A stretch of DNA of 13,830 bases from an uncultured delta proteobacterium (lineage in GTDB: Bacteria; RBG-13-61-14; DRUE01). Each line of letters starts with the position of its first letter. The stretch's first letter is position 1. Positions 1-6,684 of this stretch are shown here, in pieces. The position numbers and the translations under genes are program-made. A model generated the notes under the pieces. The model was not told where the DNA came from. It was given only the letters and a program-made list of their open reading frames with translations, and did not search any database. Location of the stretch: contig CAIUDS010000813.1 in NCBI GenBank assembly GCA_903897985.1, positions 1 to 13,830 on the forward strand, read 5' to 3'.

Positions 1-62
1 AGTTTTATAGTTCGAAATCCCAAGCCCAGTCCGGCATCACCTCCTCTTCGGGCCACCACAAC

Positions 63-94
63 TTTAAAACTCTAAAACCTTAAAACTTTAGAAC
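63..94. repeat. Four tandem octamers, consensus TTTAAAAC
   Basis: The bases divide exactly into four 8-base units: TTTAAAAC, TCTAAAAC, CTTAAAAC and TTTAGAAC. Each unit differs from the consensus at no more than one position. The array sits directly beside the hairpin at 95-123. Its role is unknown. Read on the minus strand it supplies the T-rich tract behind that hairpin, so it may simply be part of a terminator region. Confidence 0.6.
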
Positions 95-123
95 GGACCC
101 TTGCGTTGAAAATCGCAAGGTCC
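95..123 (-). terminator. Terminator-like hairpin after the defence operon
   Basis: The arms are GGACCCTTGCG (95-105) and CGCAAGGTCC (114-123). They give a 10-base-pair stem with one bulged C and an 8-base loop. On the minus strand the stem is followed by a T-rich stretch (GTTCTAAAGTTTTAAGG...) rather than a clean T run. It lies about 270 bases beyond the stop codon of the last operon gene. It could be a rho-independent terminator of ordinary or weak strength for the leftward operon. The lack of an immediate T run keeps confidence moderate. Confidence 0.4.
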
Positions 124-321
124 CCCTATATATACGAAAAATGTTACATCACTTTTACAGGCCAAAATCGGTCCTAACTCATTGATTTTCCTTTCAACTT
201 TCAACCTTTCACCCCTTCACCCTTGGAACAGATTTGTCAACCTACGCCAAACGAAAAATGAAAAAATAATTTTTCTACTTATTTATCAGCGGGTTAGAAA
301 ACTGTTGCAAAATCGCACTTT

Positions 322-340
322 TGTTTGGCCAGGCCAAACA
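322..340. promoter_or_regulatory. 19-base perfect palindrome, possible operator
   Basis: TGTTTGGCC and GGCCAAACA are exact reverse complements around a single central A. One central base is too short a loop for an RNA hairpin, so a binding site for a dimeric protein is the more natural reading. The half-site CAGGCCAAA (330-338) recurs at 158-166. The palindrome stands 36 bases upstream of the ATG at 376, where a regulator of that short rightward frame could bind. The binding protein is unknown. Confidence 0.4.
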
Positions 341-375
341 GCGGGACTGGAAAGATCGGCAAAGGGAGGATAAGA

Positions 376-492
376 ATGTCCGAAAAAATGTGGTCACGCT
401 TTCCGGACCTCTACATCTGTCGCTTCAACAATATATTCTGGTGGGCATATTTTGCGGAATGGATTGCGAATTCGGAATGGGCCTCTTCCTGA
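376..492 (+). CDS. Possible 38-residue tryptophan-rich small protein
   Basis: A rightward frame starts at ATG 376 with a near-ideal Shine-Dalgarno sequence (AGGGAGGA, five bases before the ATG) and stops at TGA 490-492. The predicted peptide has six tryptophans and a hydrophobic centre (NNIFWWAYFAEWIA). From 394 onward it runs antisense to the 3' end of the DUF3883-like gene, so much of its sequence may be forced by that gene. It could be a real small protein, the remaining start of a chromosomal gene overwritten when the island arrived, or chance. I recognise no family. The ribosome-binding site is the only strong argument for it. Confidence 0.2.
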   Translation: MSEKMWSRFPDLYICRFNNIFWWAYFAEWIANSEWASS

Positions 493-1362
493 ACGATTTT
501 TTAAATCAACTTCGGTAAAGCAATATATCCAATAGCTTTCGCCTTTTTCTTTTGCAACCAGGCGCTCATTTCTAGACCAAATGAATCTGATGCGCTTGCC
601 ACGCGTTCCTTTTACTTCAATGTATATTCGAGCTTCTGGACTCTTGCCGATGCATCCGCATGATAGCACATCATAACCTGCAGTTTGGTCAATAGTGCTG
701 ATGTGCTGGATTAGTGGAATAAGCTCTTCTAAACCATTTGAATGTAGGCGTTTCTTCTCCCATTTAATTGCAAGCTCTTCTGCCACATCTCCCACTTCTT
801 TCTCCTTACCGAAAACCCCTGGCAAAGCAAGAAGAGTTGAGCCACGAATCTTTGCCAGCATTTCGTTCACACGCTGAAGATATCTTTCTTCGACATAAGC
901 CATATGGCCATCGCAACGAATGAGTCCCACCCGTGTAAGTGTCATCAGCCATTGCAATGTTTCAGGGGTTTCGTTTGTTTCTCTTTCGAAAATGAAAGTT
1001 TTTGATGGCGGATCGGGTCGAAATTGTTGCAGAAAACCGGCACAGCAAGCATCCCGAGCTTCTGAATTCAAGTAGACCTCGTAAATTAAAACCTTGCTTG
1101 CTTCATTTGAAATGCGCTGTCTTGCTATTGCTTGCTTAGCCCCCACAAGGCTCCCTATTTTAGTAATATGGCAGGCATCTCCCCGGGACGCCAGCAGGCC
1201 ACACTTTCTCGCCTCCTGGATAATTTCCTCGGCGCTTGCTTCTGCCTCAAGCGGTAAGCTCCTAGAGACCAGCCTTTTTAGCTCTCCAAAAGGAATTTGA
1301 CGCCTTCCGCTCTCGGTAAAGAGAGCGCACACATTTGCCAAGTCATCCGGTCTTACACTCAC
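394..1362 (-). CDS. DUF3883-like PD-(D/E)XK nuclease-domain protein, putative defence effector
   Basis: This is the last gene of the four-gene island operon, 322 residues long. The C-terminal third resembles the DUF3883 family. It has the helix GDVAEELAIKWEKKRL (191-206), then GYD (D231), IYIEVKG (E249, K251) and a following segment with NERLVAKEKGESYWIYCF (265-282). The D...ExK arrangement is the core of PD-(D/E)XK nucleases, and DUF3883 domains are common in restriction and phage-defence proteins. The N-terminal 170 residues look like winged-helix or other helical modules and I cannot name them. The start is GTG at 1362, which overlaps the helicase stop as GTGA and suggests translational coupling. 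No transmembrane segment is visible. A role in DNA cleavage, or in recognising unmodified DNA, is inferred from the family and context and is not shown by the sequence. Confidence 0.75.
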   Translation of the reverse strand: MSVRPDDLANVCALFTESGRRQIPFGELKRLVSRSLPLEAEASAEEIIQEARKCGLLASRGDACHITKIGSLVGAKQAIARQRISNEASKVLIYEVYLNSEARDACCAGFLQQFRPDPPSKTFIFERETNETPETLQWLMTLTRVGLIRCDGHMAYVEERYLQRVNEMLAKIRGSTLLALPGVFGKEKEVGDVAEELAIKWEKKRLHSNGLEELIPLIQHISTIDQTAGYDVLSCGCIGKSPEARIYIEVKGTRGKRIRFIWSRNERLVAKEKGESYWIYCFTEVDLKNRSGRGPFRIRNPFRKICPPEYIVEATDVEVRKA

Positions 1363-3275
1363 GGCTTAGAAGCTACCAATTTGATATGATTTTCTACGAG
1401 ATCCAGATCGGTATCTTCCTCACCGCCAAGATCATCGCTCCAGAAGCCAGCTATTTCTCCGGGTAGTGCTCCTTCGGTAACTTCGCGCATATTCCTTGCC
1501 TTTTCCTCGAGACGATCGTGGACAATTTCGTCAATGGTGTCTAGTGACTTCAGAAGATAATATGTAACTATATCATTGGGCTTTAAGCCTAGTCGGTGAA
1601 TTCGATCCAATGATTGAAGGTAGTGAGCGCAGTTGAAGGACCTGTCCAGATAGATAGCATCATGGCAGGCCATATGAAGAGATATTGACTCAGCACAGGC
1701 CGCTGGATTTGCAATCAATACCCTACAGTCGGGATCTGTTTTAAATTTAGCAATCAGCTTTTCTCGAGTCAATTCGTCTGCATCGGTTGCGCTGTATGGT
1801 ATCTCACCATAAACTACCACAGGTATTAGGTCTTTAAGCAATTCTTCAAGCATTAGAAGGTTATGGACGAATGACGACCAGATTATTATTTTTTTTCCTT
1901 TTTTAACAAGATTCTTTGCAATTTGAGTGCATTTTAATATTTTGTCAGGAATCTCGTAATCAGCGTAATGTTCTATCGCTGAACCCATAGGCAAATTTGT
2001 CAAATTCATTGCAGAAAGTGAAAATTCATTACGAGCGCAACACAGCAAGCCAGGATTAACAGCTACCTGTAGAAGGCGGATAGCACGAGCACGCCGCCAT
2101 TCGCGAAGTGAATCTCTGTCCTCTGGACGCTCTTCTGCTTGTGACAAAAATTTTGCAGCAATTCCTCGATAAATCCGACCTTGGAGCTTGCTTAGCTCAC
2201 ACTTGACTATAATGAAGCGTGGACGGGGAAGTCCCAGCTGACTCTTTGTGATGCGGAAAAATAAAGGAAGCACACTATGGCGCACTGACTTTAGAGCCTC
2301 TTTTGGATCCTTTTTCTCTATATCTCGAAGGAAATTGTCAACAGTTCCAAGTGGTAGCATGTTTTTCCAAAGAAAAGTGAACTGAGACCATAAATCAGCA
2401 AGTCCGTTTGGCATGGGGGTTCCAGTAAGAATAACGCGCCTTTCAGAGAATTCAGAAAATCTAATTACCGCCTCTGCCAGCTTTCCCCCTTGTGGCCGTT
2501 TGATGTTATGGGATTCATCTAATACAACTAAATATTTGCGCCGTGAGAGCACTCGTATAATATCCTGCACATCTCTTGCTGCCGTATGATAAGTAGAAAG
2601 GATGAGCTCATAATCTTTATGTTGTGAATATATCTCTCGTCGTTTTCCTCTTGTATTGCCAGCGACACGAATGGATGACGGGGACCTGCCAAAACATAGT
2701 TTATACTCGCGCTCCCATGGCTCAAAACAGCTTGCTGGTCCAATAACCAAAATAGCCTCCACGGCACCTACTGACCTTAGCAAATGATAATAGGCGAGCA
2801 ATATTGAAGTTTTGCCGCTTCCGGGAACCGAGAAATTTGCACCATTTCTGATAGCGGTAAGATGATAAACAGCGTGAAGTTGGTGCTGTGTCAAGCGGCG
2901 CTTAAAAGTTGGGGATAGTGAGGCTAATAATGAATCCTCGTTATTTTTTGGCAACTTCTTCTTAGCCATCAAGCCAGCTTTGAGAATTGAATAGAACTCG
3001 CCTCTGGCTGACTCCAAATCAGCAATTAGGGAGGAACACTCTGCATCAAGATTATAAGGAATTTGGTATTTCTTTAAGTGTGCGATTAGCTTCTCTAACT
3101 GCTCTCCTTTGCTATGTTCCCAAAGAATCTCCCAAGTAGCTGAATTTTCGTTGAACTTTGCATCCATCTGGCCACGCAGGAAAAGGCGATGAAGTGGTGA
3201 AGAGAGAATCTCTTCACCTAATTTATCCGGTGCCTCAACGAGCAATGCTTTTGTGGTGAAAGAAAGAGCTATCAT
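1359..3275 (-). CDS. SNF2-family DEAD/DEAH-like helicase (DNA translocase)
   Basis: The protein has 638 residues and the full superfamily 2 SNF2 motif set. These are LTQHQLHAV (about 128-136, Q-motif region), SVPGSGKTS (149-157, Walker A), DESH (253-256, Walker B), LTGTPMPNGL (283-292, motif III), the helicase C-terminal lobe with IANPAACAESISLH (521-534, motif V) and QSLDRIHRLG (554-563, motif VI). SNF2 proteins use ATP to move along double-stranded DNA. Relatives act as motors in DISARM (DrmD) and other defence systems. The first 120 residues are an extra N-terminal domain that I do not recognise, and the C-terminus is acidic. It starts 14 bases after the ParB-like gene and ends in the 4-base overlap with the nuclease-like gene. 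No nuclease motif is seen in this chain itself, so cutting, if any, would depend on the neighbour. Confidence 0.92.
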   Translation of the reverse strand: MIALSFTTKALLVEAPDKLGEEILSSPLHRLFLRGQMDAKFNENSATWEILWEHSKGEQLEKLIAHLKKYQIPYNLDAECSSLIADLESARGEFYSILKAGLMAKKKLPKNNEDSLLASLSPTFKRRLTQHQLHAVYHLTAIRNGANFSVPGSGKTSILLAYYHLLRSVGAVEAILVIGPASCFEPWEREYKLCFGRSPSSIRVAGNTRGKRREIYSQHKDYELILSTYHTAARDVQDIIRVLSRRKYLVVLDESHNIKRPQGGKLAEAVIRFSEFSERRVILTGTPMPNGLADLWSQFTFLWKNMLPLGTVDNFLRDIEKKDPKEALKSVRHSVLPLFFRITKSQLGLPRPRFIIVKCELSKLQGRIYRGIAAKFLSQAEERPEDRDSLREWRRARAIRLLQVAVNPGLLCCARNEFSLSAMNLTNLPMGSAIEHYADYEIPDKILKCTQIAKNLVKKGKKIIIWSSFVHNLLMLEELLKDLIPVVVYGEIPYSATDADELTREKLIAKFKTDPDCRVLIANPAACAESISLHMACHDAIYLDRSFNCAHYLQSLDRIHRLGLKPNDIVTYYLLKSLDTIDEIVHDRLEEKARNMREVTEGALPGEIAGFWSDDLGGEEDTDLDLVENHIKLVASKP

Positions 3276-3289
3276 ATGAATCTCTGTTA

Positions 3290-4660
3290 TTAGCCAGTTG
3301 TCTTCCGGCTTTTCCGGGATTCGACGAGATGTTTACGAATCTTTTTTGTATGCTTGCGAAGTTGGTTAATTTTGGCAATGATATCTGAAAGCACTCCATC
3401 TAGCTCTGAATCTTTAAGCTCTGGGCAGTCGTCGGGTATCCCTTCGATATTGCGAAGAGCCCGCCGCGCTAGAGCCAAAGGCTTTTCCTTATCTTTTTCA
3501 ATATATTCCTGTTCTTTAGCATCCTCAAAATTAGTTTTAAGCCCTTCCTGGACTTCATTATGCCAAGCCTTTTCATAACGCCGATCAGCTTCTGCCTGAG
3601 TTCCGCCAATCGAAACAGTATCTCCTTCCGCTGCCAATTCAGGCTCTTCATCAGCAGATTCGTATCCCTCATCCAATTCTGACTCTCCTACTGCCGCCTT
3701 CACGGAGACCTTCAGGGTTTGCTTTAGTATGTTCCAAGAATTCTTTCTACAAAAGAGATCGCGCAGTTCCCTTATTCGCCAATGAGAATATCTTGCCCGA
3801 ATAAAATAGAACGCAACCGTTTTTAATTCATTGATATCGCTATCATCTGGTTTCCAGTCTCTGTAAACATTCCCTCGAGGGTTTTGAAGCCAGCTAAGTA
3901 TATTTTGCAGATCTATAAAATGTTCCGAGAGCCCGCTAACGAGGTGATAACGGCCTGGCTTACCGAGAAAATCTTCAAGATATTGATCAATTAGCTTCAA
4001 TCGATCCAGATTCTTTTGGAGTGTTTCTTCATCAACGCCATAGATGCGTGCCGCCATATCTCCAATATCCAATCCAGCATCCACGCCTTCTCGAAGCTTC
4101 AATAAGTAGTTAATAGGGCTATAGTCCAGTTGTTGTTGTGCTGATAGCTGGATTCCCGCTTCAATTAGCCAAATTTCTGACTTGGTTATGTCAGAGGGAA
4201 GGACATGCACATCCAAATAATTATATTTTTCAGCATGATATTCAGCATATAATTCTTCTAGAATGGCACGCCTACGATTCCCATTAATAATAATTCCATC
4301 GCAGGTTATAATTCCCGGTAAAAGTTGGCCATTCTTTATTAAATCATCCCTAATTTTATCGTTTTCTTCCTTCCGAATATTCAAAAGCAAATCCTTTACT
4401 CGTAAACGGTCTTTCTCATCGCTCATGTCTAAATTTATCCCCAATTGAGCTTCCAATTCCGATACCTCTGCTTTGATCCGGCCGTTAGCTTTGTTGTAAT
4501 AAAGATCGTCAAGCCGAAACCTATATATGGGCGAGACATTAGTTTTGCCTTTGATAATCAACTTAGCTGTTGGAAGTGGAGTGGGATCATTTTGTTGCAA
4601 CTGCATCTCTTTCTTAATTAATCGGGCTCTATTTTCATCATGCGGCATTACTAAAGGCAT
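3290..4660 (-). CDS. ParB/Srx-fold-like DNA-binding protein of the island
   Basis: The protein has 456 residues. Residues about 45-175 look like a ParB/sulfiredoxin-superfamily domain: a strand with DDLYYNKANGRI (51-62), then LIKNGQLLPGIITCDGI (107-123) and INGNRRRAIL (125-134), which matches the family's G-x-R-R box. Residues about 195-225 (GLDIGDMAARIYGVDEETLQ and onward) look like a helix-turn-helix, as ParB has after its N-terminal domain. The second half is helical, contains a strongly acidic stretch (about 328-352) and ends Lys/Arg-rich. ParB-like folds bind DNA and may bind nucleotides or act as nucleases, and DndB of phosphorothioate systems is a loosely comparable partner. A good Shine-Dalgarno (AAGGGGGT) precedes the ATG. 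The gene lies 64 bases after the methylase and 14 before the helicase. Which ParB activity it has cannot be told from sequence alone. Confidence 0.75.
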   Translation of the reverse strand: MPLVMPHDENRARLIKKEMQLQQNDPTPLPTAKLIIKGKTNVSPIYRFRLDDLYYNKANGRIKAEVSELEAQLGINLDMSDEKDRLRVKDLLLNIRKEENDKIRDDLIKNGQLLPGIITCDGIIINGNRRRAILEELYAEYHAEKYNYLDVHVLPSDITKSEIWLIEAGIQLSAQQQLDYSPINYLLKLREGVDAGLDIGDMAARIYGVDEETLQKNLDRLKLIDQYLEDFLGKPGRYHLVSGLSEHFIDLQNILSWLQNPRGNVYRDWKPDDSDINELKTVAFYFIRARYSHWRIRELRDLFCRKNSWNILKQTLKVSVKAAVGESELDEGYESADEEPELAAEGDTVSIGGTQAEADRRYEKAWHNEVQEGLKTNFEDAKEQEYIEKDKEKPLALARRALRNIEGIPDDCPELKDSELDGVLSDIIAKINQLRKHTKKIRKHLVESRKSRKTTG

Positions 4661-4724
4661 AATTTACCCCCTTTTTCCTGTAGACTATTGCGATCCCAAT
4701 ATTATTGATCAGAGCTATCACAAA

Positions 4725-5741
4725 TCACTTCGATTGTGTTTTCCGGGAAGGATTTATTTTGTTATTCAATATTTCCTTCCTAGAAAGCCTTATCGGCACT
4801 TTTCCGGTTCTTTTCGATCTTTGAAATAGGGAGTTCATCCACAATATTTCAGTGCGGGCATAGTCCTTGCCGGTCGTATCTCTTGTCTTCGCCTGTATTT
4901 CAAGGGATTCCCAGCCGTTCTTATGCGTAAGTATCTTTCTATAAAGCGGGTTATCATAATTGCTAATTAAAAGCATACACTTGGCTCTACAACAAATGTC
5001 CAATAACTCTTGATGAAATGATGCGTCATCAGCATCAATAACATATTTATAGTTTCTACTTACGAAATATGGAGGATCCAAATAAACTAATGTAGCTGGT
5101 CTATCCGAAAACATTTGAATAAGCTCACGCGCATCACGATTTTCAATTCTAACATGTCTAAGTCGCTCCACAACTCGCATCAAACGTTCGGGCAACCTGT
5201 ACCAACGACTGACTCTGGCCTCATATCCTCCGCGGGAATAAGATTGTGAATAAGAAAAACCGCTCTGATTTTTGCAAACGGTTCCATTAACTGTCATCAT
5301 TGCTGAAACAAGGAAAAGTCGAGCTTTTTCCAGAGGGTCTTCGATGCCTTGGGAGACTCGCGCATTTAAAAATTCAGCTCTAGCGTATGGAGTAAGGGAA
5401 ACGGCACGGCATAGTGCTTCAGGATTGTTGCGCAATTGCTGGAATAGATTTATTATATCACCATTTAAGTCATTTATAACTTCTATTGGAGCCGCTGGCT
5501 TTGCAAATGTAATTGCGGCTGATCCGCAAAAGGCTTCAACCCAAGCATTATGCGGCGGAAGGCTTTGGATGATACGCCTAGCAAGTCGTTGTTTTGCTCC
5601 ATAATAGCCAAATGGTGCATGGGCAGAGGGAATTCCGGTAGATTCAAAATACTTGAATGCAGTACTATAATCGTCCCCGCTCATTTTTATTGGTTCTCGC
5701 ATTGTATCGCACCCGGTTTCATAGACATGATCTAAGCGCAT
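4725..5741 (-). CDS. D12-class (Dam-like) adenine-N6 DNA methyltransferase
   Basis: The gene encodes 338 residues from the most upstream ATG. In order it shows PFGYYGAKQRLARRI (43-57, motif X), WVEAFCGSAAI (67-77, motif I, AdoMet binding), VINDLNGDIINLF (88-100), LVYLDPPYF (218-226, catalytic DPPY motif IV) and ARTEILWMN (295-303). This order defines the D12 or alpha class of adenine methylases that includes Dam and DpnM. It heads the four-gene island operon and most likely marks host DNA against the downstream proteins. The target sequence cannot be read from the protein. The start is uncertain. ATG 5741 has no good ribosome-binding site and lies inside a promoter-like sequence, and ATGs at 5702 and 5684 would remove 13 or 19 non-conserved residues. 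Motif X lies well after all three, so function is not in doubt. Confidence 0.93.
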   Translation of the reverse strand: MRLDHVYETGCDTMREPIKMSGDDYSTAFKYFESTGIPSAHAPFGYYGAKQRLARRIIQSLPPHNAWVEAFCGSAAITFAKPAAPIEVINDLNGDIINLFQQLRNNPEALCRAVSLTPYARAEFLNARVSQGIEDPLEKARLFLVSAMMTVNGTVCKNQSGFSYSQSYSRGGYEARVSRWYRLPERLMRVVERLRHVRIENRDARELIQMFSDRPATLVYLDPPYFVSRNYKYVIDADDASFHQELLDICCRAKCMLLISNYDNPLYRKILTHKNGWESLEIQAKTRDTTGKDYARTEILWMNSLFQRSKRTGKVPIRLSRKEILNNKINPSRKTQSK

Positions 5742-5758
5742 TTTGCCAACCCTGTCAA
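5730..5758 (-). promoter_or_regulatory. Sigma-70-like promoter for the island operon
   Basis: On the minus strand a perfect TTGACA (5758-5753) is followed after 17 bases by TTAGAT (5735-5730), which matches TATAAT at only three of six positions. It lies immediately upstream of, and across, the first possible ATG of the methylase. If used, transcription would begin near 5723, making ATG 5702 or 5684 the working start. The strong -35 box and exact spacing support it. The weak -10 box limits confidence. Confidence 0.4.
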
Positions 5759-5922
5759 ATAGCTTTCTCGGGTCCCGCGTAATCGCGGGATTCGGACTGA
5801 TCCCGCGTTCCGCCCGCCTTTCCTCCTGAATTCAATCCCCGTTTCCACGAGGACAAGTTTAACCCAATTCCGTGTCCAATAAAACCGGTGGCAACTCACG
5901 GCGGTTAAGACAAAATTTGCTT
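5742..5922. other. Junction between the island and the housekeeping cluster
   Basis: This 181-base stretch separates the AT-rich island from the GC-rich operon. It contains a 7-base-pair hairpin (5773-5790), a third copy of one arm (5801-5807) and a smaller hairpin with arms CCCCGT/ACGAGG (5837-5852). A 64-codon minus frame runs through it from ATG 5926, but only its first residues look like a protein start. I found no tRNA, integrase or matching direct repeat with the left flank. Confidence 0.5.
5773..5790. repeat. Perfect 7-bp hairpin with a third arm copy nearby
   Basis: TCCCGCG (5773-5779) and CGCGGGA (5784-5790) pair perfectly across a TAAT loop. TCCCGCG occurs again at 5801-5807, so the right arm can pair with either copy. 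No T run follows on either strand, which argues against a simple terminator. It could be a REP-like element, an attenuator in the leader of the island operon, or a remnant of the integration event. Confidence 0.5.

Positions 5923-6680
<758 letters not shown>

Positions 6681-6684
<4 letters not shown>

Larger units (their letters stand above)
1..393. other. Left flank of the island, no large gene
   Basis: This stretch lies downstream of the defence operon and I see no substantial coding region in it. It holds four TTTAAAAC-like octamers (63-94), a hairpin (95-123), an AT-rich run without clear coding signal (about 124-320), a 19-base palindrome (322-340) and a strong Shine-Dalgarno sequence at 364-370 leading into a short rightward frame. 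A 63-codon open frame at 182-373 has no visible ribosome-binding site and a sequence that resembles no family I know, so I do not call it a gene. Confidence 0.6.

Noticed and set aside
9..22. A T-loop-like string AGTTCGAAATCCC that could belong to a tRNA at the island edge
   Set aside because: The flanking bases cannot form a T stem, and no acceptor, D or anticodon arms are present. A tRNA-linked integration site is therefore not supported within this window.
63..94. Octamer array considered as a CRISPR array
   Set aside because: The units are 8 bases long and directly adjacent with no spacers.
2528..2767. A 79-codon minus-strand frame inside the SNF2 gene
   Set aside because: It is an alternative frame of the helicase gene with no ribosome-binding site, and the helicase motifs fix the true frame.
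394..5741. The island considered as a DISARM, BREX or type I restriction locus
   Set aside because: A SNF2 protein and an adenine methylase are shared with class 1 DISARM, but no drmA, drmB or drmC, pglZ or brxC, or hsdS or hsdR-like gene is present in the window.
1..5922. Direct repeats, integrase or transposase genes marking the ends of the island
   Set aside because: I compared the left flank with the junction at 5742-5922 by eye and found no shared repeat, and no recombinase is encoded. The true left end may lie outside the window.
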